A stretch of 64,000 nt of DNA from Mesostigma viride (taxonomy: Eukaryota; Streptophyta; Mesostigmatophyceae; Mesostigmatales; Mesostigmataceae): assembly GCA_009746045.1 (NCBI GenBank), contig RPFO01000288.1:63552-127551 (forward strand), written 5' to 3'. The notes under the pieces were generated by a model. It saw nothing but the letters and a program-made list of their open reading frames with translations. It was not told the origin of the DNA and did no database searches. Every line of letters starts with the position of its first letter. Position 1 is the first letter of the stretch. This document shows, one piece after another, positions 32,254 to 42,853 of the stretch. Position numbers and translations under genes: made by a program.

Positions 32254-33479
32254 CAGGGTTGGGCGGAACCGGGTTCCGTTCCGAAATTTCGGAATTACGG
32301 GGGACCGTCGGAATTCCGTTCCGTTTAGGTTCCGGGGACTGCCAAAAAACGTGGTCGGAATCAGGTTCCGGTTCCGTGGACGGAACCGACATAATTACGG
32401 CGGAACGGAATGGTCCGCGTGTGTTTTTGCTACGCGGGAACCTGGAGCCTGGACTTTAAAATGCAGTGTCGGTTGCGGAAGGTTGCCGCTAGAGCAACCT
32501 CACCTATAGTAGTAACGCACTCAACCTCGGAAACAACGAGCACCTAACCTAAAGCACTCAACCTCGAAGTTCGAACGTGCTAGAATGCTCCCTCTCTCCC
32601 ACCGATTGCAGACTTGTAAATTCCAGACCGCCAAATGTCGAATCGAACGGCCCGACTGACAGGTACACCCGAACAACCGCATAGACGGAACCGAAAAAAC
32701 GCATAGATAGATGGACGCGAAAAATATAGAAACCCCCCGAAAAACCGCATAGATGGATCCGAAAAACCGCATAGATGTCCAGAACCGGAAAACCGCACAG
32801 AGTTACCTGAAAACAATCGCGGCCCGACATGGTGCATGCTGCACGCTGTAGAATCGCCCGGAGTACCGCACATGCTACATGGACCTTGCTGCCAGGAGGG
32901 TTTGGAGATGTCGGATGGGGAGGAGGTGCCCCAACGCAAGGGGCGACGAGAAAATGGGAATAAATCATAGGGCGCAAGCCGCAATTGGAGTACGTGATGA
33001 TGATGTCGGGCGTAACATACAAAAACTACTGGTTCTTAAAATAAAACTTGCTTCCCGGCAGTTGCCGTCCGAACGGTAGTAGTCTTCAATGTACTTTTTG
33101 CTAGCATCCCCCACTTTGGTTACTGACGTCCCCAATCTATATGTTGATGCAAATCGATCGCCCGATAACGCAGTCCGAAACCAATGAATGATAGATACAA
33201 GATAGAGTAGAACAAGTGTTCAACGCAGTCCAAAACCAATGAATGATAGATACAAGATAGAGTAGAACAATATAGTGTTCTCGCTTTAAATTACTTAGCG
33301 CAGGCCAGAAATCTGGAGTATCTCGTTTTGAATAGCAATTTTCCGCTCTTCCGTTCCGTGCGCGGAACCAGTTCCGCCTCCGGAACCGGTTCCGGTTCCG
33401 TTCCGGAGTTCCGTCCACAATTCCCAGTTCCGTTACGGTTCCGTTCCGCCACCCCAAACCCCGGTTCCGTCCAACCCTG
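32254..33479. mobile_element. Non-autonomous hAT-like DNA transposon (1226 bp)
   Basis: Ends are CAGGGTTGGGCGGAACC on the left and the complement of CAGGGTTGGACGGAACC on the right. Both ends are followed inward by subterminal GGTTCCG/CGGAAC repeats (32270-32410 and 33346-33465). The CAGGGTTGG start and such subterminal repeats are typical of hAT elements. The interior carries no transposase: it has degenerate CCGCATAGATGGA repeats (about 32660-32810) and a 55-bp tandem duplication. The flanking 8-mers match only partly, so the insertion is old. Confidence 0.6.
33169..33278. repeat. 55-bp tandem duplication inside the hAT-like element
   Basis: CGCAGTCCGAAACCAATGAA and the following bases up to 33223 repeat from 33224 with one visible difference. 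Confidence 0.85.
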
Positions 33480-34100
33480 GTTAGGTTAGGAGGCACTTCG
33501 GTTGACAACTTGACATCTCGTTTGCCCAACCCTATCTGTCCGAGTTATATATAAAAAGGTTTTTTTTTTCCGGGTAAATGGGTATTTCTTATAAAAGTTA
33601 CAAAGTTATAATGCTGTGCTACGCAGCCCCGGCCCCGGCAGTTGGCCGCATGAGGGGCGTGGGATCCAACTGACTGACTACCTCACCCCTTTCGGCCGTA
33701 CACTGTCTGCAGGATTCGACTATAGTATTGGTTTCTGCTTTCTTGTTTTGGACGGACGAACCCGACTTTAGAACGTATCCGTCTGACATTGTTCGTTGGA
33801 TCCAGGATCCAACGCTCCATACTCCACCCCTATAACGTCTCTATTTTTCGGATTCCCTCTTCTCATTTCTTGTTTCATTGCTCCGCGGGATAATTATGTA
33901 AACCCTCGAGCGCAGAAACCCCCACCAAGAAGTCACCAGGCCGGTCCGTGTAAATGTCCCAATGTCCAGAAAAATGCCTCAATTGAGGCCTTTTTTATAT
34001 TGGGTGTTGCATGCAGCCAAACAACTTTTTTCCAAATATGAGCATAGGCCATGCATTATTATGATTGTTTTGGGGTTGCCAGCACTTAACATCAGTCATA
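33480..34100. other. Unassigned sequence with a GCCTCAATTGAGGC palindrome
   Basis: No supported gene. The palindrome lies near 33977-33990; a longer form AGGCCTCAATTGAGGCCT occurs near 36261. Confidence 0.35.
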
Positions 34101-34624
34101 TACCGTAGTGGGCAGAATCTATTTACGAATAATTATATTTCCGAGGGGTTTTGGTCCCGGATTTCCTGTTTCCGAGGGTTTTCCATCCCGGTTCTGCACA
34201 TTTCCGTGGCCTGGGCCCCGTTTGTGCCAAACGCTAGTACTAGGCCATTGGCTTTGCTACCCCGCCACGTACTTAGGTAATTGCCCTTGTTCATACCCTG
34301 CGCCATCCGAGGGCTCAGCCATGGCAAAAATGCGCGAGGCAAAACTGCTTTGGCCACTTAGGAGTCTGCCTTTTCAATCAGGCTATTCACAGTTGGCGCC
34401 GAATCCTCGAGACCGGATTGGTCCACCACGAAAAAGTAGGCTCGAGGCCATGTGATGCGCGGCAAAACGCTGCGCGGCGCGGCGCGACGCTGGAAACGCC
34501 AGCGCGGCGCCCAAAGCGTACCCCGGGTTTCATGATTTCCGGGCCAAAATGAACCCGGATTTCAAGCATTTTCGGGGGGGTATTCGTAAACATTATTCGT
34601 AAATAGATTCTAGCCACTACGGTA
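34101..34624. mobile_element. TA-flanked MITE (about 524 bp)
   Basis: 30-bp terminal inverted repeats at 34103-34132 and 34593-34622 differ at one or two positions (CCGTAGTGGGCAGAATCTAT against its complement). Both are bordered by TA, the target of Tc1/mariner-type elements. No transposase inside. Confidence 0.6.
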
Positions 34625-36056
34625 GCCCCAATACCTATTTAATTATGATTTAACAAAACAGGGTGTCGCTGCGGTGGCACCATAAACACAGCATGACCAT
34701 AGATGCAAGCAGAAAAAAGGCGCTAGTACTCAGTTCCCTCTGCCTCTTAGGTGTCTTTTGGACCTTACGAGGTTTCCCCACAACACGGTAAGCATGGCAT
34801 GACATGGCATGCACCCCAAGGGACGCCTCATACACAATTGCACGGCCGGGGCTGTCGCGCAGCACTGCAGGCAGCAACAGCCTGCCATGGGTATTGCACG
34901 TAACCATGAGGAATCCAAAGCCGCTATTACAAACACGCACAAGGATCATGCATTATAATGATAGGTGTGACCTTCCAAGCGCTTAGCTTCACTCACATAG
35001 CCCCAATATCTACGTTGTTACGGTATATTCTGTCAGGGGTTTGCTGCCGCGGCAGCAGATGAACAGCACGTGGCAAGATGTACAAGCATAACTGGACACC
35101 ATTTGCACTGTCTTCTAGACCTCTAGCTTGATTTTAAGCTTTGCAAGGGTTGCCTGAGACATGGCCAGCATGGCAGGAACTGCCATGCTTCTTATGGAAA
35201 GCAAACACGTCTACACGGTGGGGGCCAGCCGCAGAGCACTGCACGAAGTAATATAGCCTGCCTTACGTCACCTCGGCACTAGGCGCCGATAGGCAGCTAA
35301 AAACTGGCGATATCACAAGCAAATCGATGCCATTCCCTTTCTGCCACCAGGACGCACTTACCTTTCACACCCCTCACACCCGGGATCACTAAGCACGCAT
35401 ATGCGCTGGCCATGAACGTGGCTGCATCAGAAAAGCTGTTCAAGCTCGGCGTTATCAAGTTGTCCGGAAGCGATGCAGCCCGCTAATCTGGCCGGACAGA
35501 CGCTCCATGCGTCGTCCATTGACGTATGAAAGCGGCTGCAGCGGCCTCACCAGCGCTGTTCGCATAATTGCGCTCCCATATCTGGGGGCGCGCGCGCGTT
35601 TATTGTCCGCAATCCAGTTTTTCCTAGCTAAAAACACCCCTTCCTCTACCTATGGATTCACGACAAAAGGCTCGAAAATAGCCAGTGCCCCTTTAGTCAT
35701 GGCTGCCCCAACATCCCCCCCCGCCGTTCCGCTAGTCTCCTTCCCAACATATCGAAGCATCGTCCTGCTGGCAGGCGCACTAGCAACGCCATCTACGCCC
35801 CATCTGAACTTCACTAACCTGGCATTCAGCACACAAATGACGACCCCACGAATTTATAAATCGACTTTTGACACATTTAGCGGTCGGGCTAGCTTCAAGG
35901 ATAATTTATCTGCCCAACGCGCTCCATACTGCTCGAAATGATGCACGAACGTGGCCATACGGTCCATTTTACTCGAGGCCGCCATGGTCGTGCATTCGTG
36001 AAAATTCCTCGTCCCGTTGCACGAAAGTGGCCCAAATAGGTACTCTTCCACCTTTC
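34625..36056. other. Unassigned sequence left of the virus-like region
   Basis: Several ORFs of 60-145 codons exist on both strands, but none shows a recognisable domain or composition that persuades me. A segment near 34948-35030 resembles 34053-34110, suggesting another decayed element. Confidence 0.35.
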
Positions 36057-36202
36057 CACAAAGTACGGTATTTTTCAGTAACCGTCGACCCCTGTCGACC
36101 CCAACGGGTCAGGACGCTCAGCACATGTACCAGATTCGCGCCACTGGGGCCGGACGACCCATAGTAGGACCGGTCCTTCCCGCCAAAATACCGTACTTTG
36201 TG
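36057..36202. mobile_element. Small hairpin MITE (146 bp)
   Basis: Perfect 18-bp inverted repeats CACAAAGTACGGTATTTT at 36057 and its complement ending at 36202. Confidence 0.5.
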
Positions 36203-36635
36203 AGATCTTGGTGAAAAAGGCCTTTTTTTTTTTTTTTTTTTTGCATGTCAATTGAGCCAAAAGGCCTCAATTGAGGCCTCAGGACACTGAGACATAAACA
36301 ATCACATCGTGTTCGAAGTCGAGTTTACATATTTCCTCCTGTTCACGAAAAGTTTACTCCTTTTCGCACTGTATTGGCTCCGCGCGCCTAAACAACGACG
36401 GGTGCGATCTACCTTTACCACACCCACGATTGGATTAGATTGGGTAGAATATCTTTACCGTCGATGTACTGCTTCGGCCTGGAATGGCCCCATTCCCAAA
36501 CAACATTAGCGGACTGGGCACGGCGTACGCCCTGCGCATGCCGGCTTTGATCTGGAAGCTGGGTGACGTTGCATCAGAGTGCTCCTCAATCCCACCGACG
36601 CGCAGCAGGCCGTCTGGCTCTTTATTTCGATGATA

Positions 36636-37586
36636 ATGTCAACGTCGGCAACGTGCCAGCATATAGTTATTGTTATCAGCTTACTGCTGTGCACACATGG
36701 GGCATCGACGACGCACGCCCATGTTACTGCTGCGAACGTAACTTACATGGTGGGGGGGGTGCCGTATGAAGGATACACAGCCTATGATTCGAGTGGGGCT
36801 GCCGATGGCGGCAAGTTTCCCGTTATTCTAATCGTACACCAATGGGCTGGTTTGGGCCCTCTAGAAAAGCTTCGGGCGCAGGAGTTCGCTTCCAAGGGCT
36901 ACTTCGTCTTCGCGGTCGACTTGTACGGAGCAGGCATCCGCCCAACTACGACCGCGGACAGGTATTCAAACTCCTCATTACTTACAGCCAATCCCGGCCT
37001 GGCGTTAGAGCGTGCTCAGGGAGCGTGGGCTTTCATGGCTACAGCATTTCGACGTGCGGACACGCGCAATGTGTCCGCGGTCGGCATCTGCCTGGGGGGC
37101 CGGCTTGTCTTGGAGATGGCAAGGGCGGGCATGCCCCTCAGGGTGGCAGTTGCGTGGCATCCGGGTGTGACCGTCTCCTCCTTGCCCGCGGAACTAAAGA
37201 AGAATTTAACAGCTTCCATCCTGATCGTTCAGGGCCTGAACGACAAGGCGCTCGCCAATGCCAACGCCTCGTGGGCGCTGTTTGACGAGCTGCGCGTGTC
37301 CGACGCCGACTGGCAGTGGCGCCTGCTCGCCAACACGGCGCACGCGTTCACCGACACGAGCGATTCCCGTTACCACGCTCTCTCCACCCTGCGGGCGCAG
37401 TGGCTCACCTACCAGCTCCTCGAGGAGAAGATGCCGACCGGGCGGCCCTCCCCCTGGGGCACCCCCCTGGCGGACGTGCTCGGCCCCTATCCCCAGCCCG
37501 CCGTCAGGAATATGACGGTCCTGTCCTCGGACGCTGAACCTGTCCCACTCAAGGGTTGGCTGGCCGAGCCAAGCCAGCTGGACTAG
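36636..37586 (+). CDS. Dienelactone-hydrolase-family alpha/beta hydrolase, secreted or membrane-anchored
   Basis: Start at 36636 (an ATG 57 bases inside the longest frame) gives 316 residues with an N-terminal hydrophobic signal (IVIVISLLLCTHG). Alpha/beta-hydrolase features, numbered from this start: strand and oxyanion region VILIVHQWAGLG (about 63-74), nucleophile elbow GICLGG with Cys152, acid in QGLND (Asp203) and histidine in NTAHAFTD (His236). A Cys nucleophile with Asp and His is the dienelactone hydrolase triad; substrate unknown. Intronless, GC-rich, 108 bp ahead of the next small gene. It could be host or viral cargo; it marks the approximate left edge of the compact gene region. 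Confidence 0.75.
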   Translation: MSTSATCQHIVIVISLLLCTHGASTTHAHVTAANVTYMVGGVPYEGYTAYDSSGAADGGKFPVILIVHQWAGLGPLEKLRAQEFASKGYFVFAVDLYGAGIRPTTTADRYSNSSLLTANPGLALERAQGAWAFMATAFRRADTRNVSAVGICLGGRLVLEMARAGMPLRVAVAWHPGVTVSSLPAELKKNLTASILIVQGLNDKALANANASWALFDELRVSDADWQWRLLANTAHAFTDTSDSRYHALSTLRAQWLTYQLLEEKMPTGRPSPWGTPLADVLGPYPQPAVRNMTVLSSDAEPVPLKGWLAEPSQLD

Positions 37587-37694
37587 GCTCCGCGAGGGCG
37601 ACCCCCCGTGCTGGTTGACAGTTGGCAGCAGTTGGCAGCAGTGGGCAGGGGTGGCGGTCGTCAGCAAAAAGTGTGGTGCATTAGTGAGGCAGCT

Positions 37695-37949
37695 ATGCCG
37701 TTGAAACTGTCCAAGGACGACTCTATCGTTCGGTCCCGTAACTACTGCGGCATCGGCCGGGCGCCCCGCGGCAAGCAGTGGGGTAACGCCCGCACGTGCG
37801 CTCGTTTCGGTCAGGTGCGGCGTTTCGGGCTGTACCTGCTCCCGGCGTCTCTGCTCCAGAAGTACAGGGCGAGGGACGAGAAGATCCGCAAGGGGCTGTG
37901 CAGCCGGGCACGCCGGCAGCGCAAGAGTGAGGGCGCGGGGCGGGCTTGA
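37695..37949 (+). CDS. Small basic protein of unknown function
   Basis: 84 residues from the ATG at 37695 (MPLKLSKDDSIVRSRNYCG); a longer frame starts at 37608 but has a low-complexity leader. The middle reads YCGIGRAPRGKQWGNARTCARFG and the C-terminus is strongly basic. The arrangement GxxxGxxxTCxxxG reminds me of short proteins seen across giant viruses, but I cannot name a family. No catalytic motif. Confidence 0.5.
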   Translation: MPLKLSKDDSIVRSRNYCGIGRAPRGKQWGNARTCARFGQVRRFGLYLLPASLLQKYRARDEKIRKGLCSRARRQRKSEGAGRA

Positions 37950-38560
37950 GGGAGTGGATGCTGGCCGGGGGCCTTTTTGCCCGAGTGCCTATCCACCTTC
38001 CCTGGGCGACACGGGGTTCTCGCGGGCTGAAGGTCAAAAAAGGCCCTTTTTGCCTATCCACTGTCGCTGCCCGCCACACGCGTCTCGCAGGTCTGCGCTG
38101 GGGGCACCCGTCGAGACGGGGTTCTCGATGGCACTCGTTGGATAGTCACTTTTGGATAGAGGCTTTTTTTCGACCCCGTCTCCAAGTTTATTTCTGTGGA
38201 GGCATGCATGCGTGCATGTGTATGCTGTATACGCTAAGTCTTTTTTTTCCAATTTGCACTACCATAAAATAAATTTCTTTTTCGAGTAAAAAAAACACCA
38301 CTATCCAAAAGTGACTATCCACCGCCGCGTGTCGGCAATCGCGTGTCGGGACGTGCCCCGAATGGCACCCCTCGAGCGTGCATTCTCGGTGCCACTCGCT
38401 GGATAGTCAAAAACGGTCCAAATCGGCCTTCACCGGGCGGCGCGGGCGGGTGGGCGGACGAAGGTGGATAGTGGGTGGGGTGCAAACGGGTGCGGTGCCT
38501 ATCCAAGCCGCGAGCCGCGAGTGGGAGGGGATGAACGCAAGGATTCGTTTATTGATGAAT
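37950..38560. repeat. Intergenic patch with inverted repeats and many TATCCA motifs
   Basis: A perfect 21-bp inverted repeat lies at 38139-38159 and 38301-38321 (core GGATAGTCACTTTTGGATA). TATCCA or TGGATA occurs about ten times. A larger unit (ACGGGGTTCTCG, then CACTCGTTGGATAGTC) recurs in diverged form near 38010, 38117 and 38380. No protein is supported. AATAAA-like signals near 38263-38272 and 38556 may serve flanking genes. Confidence 0.65.
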
Positions 38561-38570
38561 AAATAGACAT

Positions 38571-38992
38571 TCAGCACCTGGCGAAGTTGTAGGTGAGCAT
38601 CCTGGCCAGCCGGCAGCCGGCGCTCTTGCCCTTCTGCGTGAGCCCGGCGACGGGCGTGTGCCTGGCTATGAAGGACGTGACGCGCTTGCCGGCCCCGGAG
38701 ACGGCGTCTCCCACGGGGTTGCGCGCGAGCCCGAACGCGTTGAGCGCGCCCCCGGCGAGCGAGAGGGGGTTGACCGAGTCGATGACGGCGTGCTGCACGG
38801 CGCCGAGCGCCCCGTGGCCGTGCGAGGGGGGGCGGCGTGCTGCACGGGGGCCGACTCGACGGAGGGCGTTTCGTAGGCGGGCAGAGAGGTCGCGAGCGCG
38901 GATTCGCCTCGCAGGCGCAGCACGGCGAGGACGAGCAGCAGGAGCCAGGCGACGAAAAGCAGCCGCATGGCGGTTGTCACTATTATCGGCAT
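38571..38992 (-). CDS. Small membrane-anchored protein, one frameshift
   Basis: Two minus-strand frames join at a run of seven G (38826-38832): the first (from 38992 or the internal ATG at 38968) begins MRLLFVAWLLLLVLAVLRLR, a signal anchor; the second continues through HAVIDSVNPLSLAGGALNAF and GKRVTSFIARHTPVAG to a stop at 38571. Together about 140 residues. The start overlaps the stop of the upstream F-box-like gene. The frameshift could be a sequencing error in the G run. Function unknown. Confidence 0.5.
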
Positions 38993-39447
38993 GACAAATT
39001 AATTGTCGAGAGGCGCCGGCGGGGCGTGCTGTGGCAGCGCGGGCAGCCGTCGAAGCAGTAGGCCACGCCCTGCAGGCCCATGGCGGTCGACACGGCGACG
39101 GCGTGGTGCATGTTGCATGCGGCGAAATTCGACAGGTCGCGGCAGTCCAGCCGGTTGAGGATGTTCCCGAAGGCGCTCCACGGTATCAGGGCGAACAGCC
39201 CCATCTCGGGCGCGCCCACGAGGCCGTCGGGGCACTCGTCGTCGTCGGGACGCCACACCTCTTCTTCCTCCCGCGCGCTCGCTCTCCTGCGGACGGGCGA
39301 GGCCGGGGGCGAGGCCGGGGGCGAGGGCGAGGGCGAAAGCGAGAAAGCGAGCACGCGTCTGCCCCGCTTGCTCCTGCGGATGATCGACGGGAGCGCGAAA
39401 GTCAGCTTGCGCTTGGCCAGAGCCAGCGGAGAGGTCGGGCGAGCCAT
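38983..39447 (-). CDS. F-box-like protein
   Basis: Start chosen at the internal ATG at 39447 (MARPTSPLALAKRKL), because the longer frame upstream is repeat-rich and overlaps the divergent gene's promoter. 154 residues: a basic, proline/serine-rich N-terminus, an acidic patch, then GLFALIPWSAFGNILNRLDC and RDLSNFAACNMHHAV, resembling an F-box in hydrophobic spacing, and a C-terminal CFDGCPRCH. F-box proteins recruit targets to SCF ubiquitin ligases, and giant viruses often encode them; here the assignment is by pattern only. Confidence 0.45.
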   Translation of the reverse strand: MARPTSPLALAKRKLTFALPSIIRRSKRGRRVLAFSLSPSPSPPASPPASPVRRRASAREEEEVWRPDDDECPDGLVGAPEMGLFALIPWSAFGNILNRLDCRDLSNFAACNMHHAVAVSTAMGLQGVAYCFDGCPRCHSTPRRRLSTINLSCR

Positions 39448-39599
39448 GGCAGCGGGTAGGAATTCGCGATCGTCACGTGCACGCCCGGGACAGTCGTGCC
39501 CCTCGCCTTTAGCACGATTCCCCGCCCGCGCCACGTGTCGGCAGAAGAGGGGGGCGGTCGGCGCGGAGCGCGCGGGAGTTCCGGGGGCGGTCCGGTGCA

Positions 39600-39683
39600 G
39601 TCGAAAAGGAGTACCGGGCGTGCGAGGCAGCAGAAAGAAAGGGACGGGCGTGCGAGGCAGCAAAAAAAGGGACGGGGCGAGCC
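39600..39683 (+). repeat. Short tandem repeat just before the zinc-protein gene
   Basis: Two to three copies of a unit built on GGGCGTGCGAGGCAGCA plus an A/G-rich part, ending at the ATG at 39684. It lies between divergent genes and may affect their promoters. Confidence 0.5.
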
Positions 39684-40178
39684 ATGACGCGCCAGAAGGA
39701 GTGCGAGTGGGGGTTCCACCCGGGCAACAACACGCTCATGTACCTGACGCGAAACACGCGCGACGGCATCGCGTTCGCCGAACGGGCGCGCAGGGAGGGC
39801 GTGCTCGCCGGGAAGCTGCCCTCGGCCGAGCCGCCCCGCCTCATCTGCGGCTTCTGCGACGAGCTGCGGGAGGAGATCGACTTCGCGGTGTGCCCCGCGG
39901 AGGGCACCCGCAGCAACATGTGCCGGCGGTGCCTGTGGCACGAGGCGTCGGGAGGCTCGTTCCCTCCCGCTGGCGTCCGGACGTGCGAGGGCTGCGGCTC
40001 TAGCCTGCTGTCCATCTACTTCCCCGTCGATCGCGACTGGCGTCGCTCTCAGTGCGCGTACTGCGTGGACGCGCGGTTCGATCGTCCGTCCGCCGTCGGT
40101 CCGTCGCGCTGCGCGGACCCGGCGCTTTCTGCGCGGCTGGCCTGGGAGGGGGGGAGGGGGCGGACTAGACGGTTTTGA
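39684..40178 (+). CDS. Zinc-binding protein of unknown function
   Basis: 164 residues. Paired cysteines are arranged as zinc-binding knuckles: CGFC (55/58), C70, CRRC (80/83), CEGC (101/104) and CAYC (124/127). The N-terminal half (ECEWGFHPGNNTLMYLTRN) is unlike anything I recognise. Divergently transcribed from the F-box-like gene. GC-rich and intronless, like its neighbours. Confidence 0.6.
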   Translation: MTRQKECEWGFHPGNNTLMYLTRNTRDGIAFAERARREGVLAGKLPSAEPPRLICGFCDELREEIDFAVCPAEGTRSNMCRRCLWHEASGGSFPPAGVRTCEGCGSSLLSIYFPVDRDWRRSQCAYCVDARFDRPSAVGPSRCADPALSARLAWEGGRGRTRRF

Positions 40179-40236
40179 ACAAATTTGTAAAAAGACCTCA
40201 ATAACGCCCTTGTAAAATTGCCTAATAAAATTGCTC

Positions 40237-41034
40237 CTAGCTTGACCGCTCCCACTCTCTTTCCATCGCCCTGGCGTAACGAAACACCTCTCTCTCCGCC
40301 TGCTCCACCTCGGCCTTGTCCGCTTCCAATTGTTTAGCTAGATCGGCCTTCTGTAGATTGAGTGTTCTTGCTTGACGACGCGCCTCGCCCCTTTCGGCAT
40401 CCGTGGGTGGATTCGGACCAGCATAAAGCTGTCTCCATACCGCATTGGTCGCTTCCGCGATACCCGCGATCGCGGCCCTCCGTTCGCTCATGCGGTCATG
40501 CGCGGCGTCCACGTCGGCCCACGTGACGGTCCGCGGGGCCGTGAGCTCTAGCAACCTGCCGCGCGAACTGCGCAGGGCCTCTTTCGCACGCGGCAGGGGG
40601 GCATTTGCCATAGAAGCATCGTGGGCAAGTCGCATACGACGCGACTCGGCCAGATCACGCGCTGTAAACGCTGTGTGGAGCCTGTTTATCAAGACGTCGA
40701 TCCGTCTTTGTTGTGCATCGGTCCACGGCGGTCCAGGCTGTCCCGCCCCTGGAAACGTCAGTGTCTCTTGTCTGATCCTCTCTTTCAGATCATCCAGCAG
40801 CTTCTCCGTGACGAGGGCCTTTTTCAGCTCGGCGTCCAACGTGGTCGCCTTTTTGTGCATCGCGTCAAACATTCTGCTCTTCACTTTCTCATCGTACCTC
40901 TTCCCCAAAGCCGTGCCAAGGTTGGCCTTGTCGCGGTCGCTGGGGATATGGGACAGAATCTGCTCTAGAATCCCGGGCACCGCAACGAGATCCTTAAACG
41001 TGTTGCGCGGCCGGCGTTCCATAATCACACGCAT
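40237..41034 (-). CDS. Coiled-coil protein with weak F-box-like N-terminus
   Basis: Start placed at 41034 (MRVIMERRPRNTFKDL) because an AT-rich GATAATATTT box lies just upstream and the longer frame nearly touches the divergent gene. 265 residues. FKDLVAVPGILEQILSHIPS resembles the start of an F-box. The rest is helical and charged: LDAELKKALVTEKLLDDLKE near residue 70 and KADLAKQLEADKAEVEQAER near the C-terminus. Probably a structural or adaptor protein; no enzyme motif. Confidence 0.5.
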   Translation of the reverse strand: MRVIMERRPRNTFKDLVAVPGILEQILSHIPSDRDKANLGTALGKRYDEKVKSRMFDAMHKKATTLDAELKKALVTEKLLDDLKERIRQETLTFPGAGQPGPPWTDAQQRRIDVLINRLHTAFTARDLAESRRMRLAHDASMANAPLPRAKEALRSSRGRLLELTAPRTVTWADVDAAHDRMSERRAAIAGIAEATNAVWRQLYAGPNPPTDAERGEARRQARTLNLQKADLAKQLEADKAEVEQAEREVFRYARAMEREWERSS

Positions 41035-41153
41035 CGATAATATTTCACCTTGCGCGTTCCCACCGCCTCTCCAACTCCCTTGCAAACCTAAAGACCGCGC
41101 GTTCCGCCATTGCACACACGCAAGTGGACGATAATTTTGACAACCGTTAGTGT

Positions 41154-42817
41154 ATGAAAGAACGGATGAGTGGACGCGTCGAGGAGTTTGAGGTCACAGA
41201 GCTCCAGGTGGGGCCGCTGGGGCAGTACCCCCTCAAAGTGATAGCCAAGAAGAGCTCGACGAGGATAAGCAAGAGCTGGCTCGAGATCTTCATCCCCGTC
41301 CGACAGGATACAAGTCCAGGCTCGTGAACAAGATGCGCGCCGAGTCGCCCCTGCTGGGAGGCATGAGCTTCGCGTACCTAAAATTTAGCCTGAAGAAGCC
41401 CACCCAGCTCTGGCTGGACTACTTCTACGTCCGCGCGAAGGAATTCGAAGGGCAGGCATCCGCGGTCGAGAAGGCCGTGTTCGAAAGCGTCGGGCGTCGG
41501 CTTCTGTGCTACGGCATTCGCTTACTTGCGCAAGAGATGAAAAACCCGGCCGCCTCCGAACTGGCTTTGGAAGCGAGCGGAGGCGTGTGCAAAAAGGGCG
41601 AGGCGAACGCCAAGTACAAGCATTGGACTTACGAAAAGATCGACGAATACTTGAAGGACTATCAGAGCACCCGCAGATTTTTGCGCGCCGAATTAAAGGA
41701 GCGAAACATGAAGGAACTGAGGAATGCCGTGTGCATCATAGAGAACAACCGCAGGCTGGTGAGGTATTACAACCGCTACGGGCTAGAGGCGTACGACTCG
41801 ACGAGCGGAAACCACATCCTAATGAAAGCGCCTCTCTCCACAGTCGTAGAGGCGTGCCAGGCGCCCCAACCGGCACCGGTCGCCGCGGGTCAAGAGGCCG
41901 TTGTCGACGCCGTGTCCGCTGCGGCAACCGAGGCTGGGACGTCGATGGCGCGCAAGTCCAGGCTGGCGAGCGTCATCTCCGGACTCAGGGCACGCAAGCA
42001 TCGGCCGTCTTCAAGGGCGCACCGCGTACGAGCCGGCGACGCCGGTTTGGATATCCCGCCCGAAGTGTACGGTATGATCACGGACTACATCACGCTTGAC
42101 GACGCGCTGAGACTGGCCAAGGTCAGCAAGAACGCCCGCACGGGCGTGCTGGGGCGTATTATTGACGACGACCGCGTGGCCGCCGTCGCACAAAGGGCCT
42201 GGGTGGATCGCGAGCACGTCGAGCGAGAACACGATAAAGCCGCAGAAGACATCGAGACGGCAAACGCAGGGATGCGCCAAAGGCGGAACAGCGTTGAGCG
42301 CGAGTGGATGGATCGAAGAGCGTTGCGCGAGAGAACCCAGCCACCCAACGGTGCACCGGACATGCCGTGGCTGAGAGACGAGCAGTACCAGGCCTGGTCA
42401 CGTCAGAAAGACGAGGCACAAGCCAGGAAGGACAGCATGCAGCCTGCACTTGATTACACGCGAGGCAGGGCTAATTGGTACGCTCAATATCCGTTTTTCC
42501 AGGTCGACGTGCAAAATGCACTCCGACGGGCGGCGCCTCACCACCAGCCGATGATCCCTCCCTCACCCGACGAAGAGTTTGCAAGGGACGCTTACAAGGT
42601 TGCGGATTTCGTGGCCTCGCGCGGCGGCGACTGGCGCAGGATGCAGCCGGTCTTGGAGAGGAGTTGCGAAAACACCATGCGCCGGACAGACAACCCCATG
42701 TCCTGGTGCCCGCGCCTGCCACCAGGCGATCCGCGATTTGAACTCAATTCTGCTAGCCGTAACGCGCCATCCGCGATCGCAAGACTTGGGACACACAGGC
42801 GCGTTCCCGTACTATGA
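41154..42817 (+). CDS. GNAT-like N-terminal region plus F-box-like domain, one frameshift
   Basis: The frame 41324-42817 gives 497 residues. Just upstream a 58-codon frame from 41154 (MKERMSGRVEEFEVTELQVG) runs into it out of phase near 41300-41320, so the gene probably starts at 41154 with a one-base indel. Residues about 1-175 of the main frame resemble a GNAT acyltransferase fold near its end: IIENNRRLVRYYNRYGLEAY matches the usual NxxAxxxYxKxGF pattern. Residues 242-275 (DIPPEVYGMITDYITLDDAL) are F-box-like. The C-terminus is helical. Divergent from the preceding gene. Confidence 0.55.
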
Positions 42818-42853
42818 ACAAAAAATGTGTGTTCTGTGTGAAGGATCAACACA

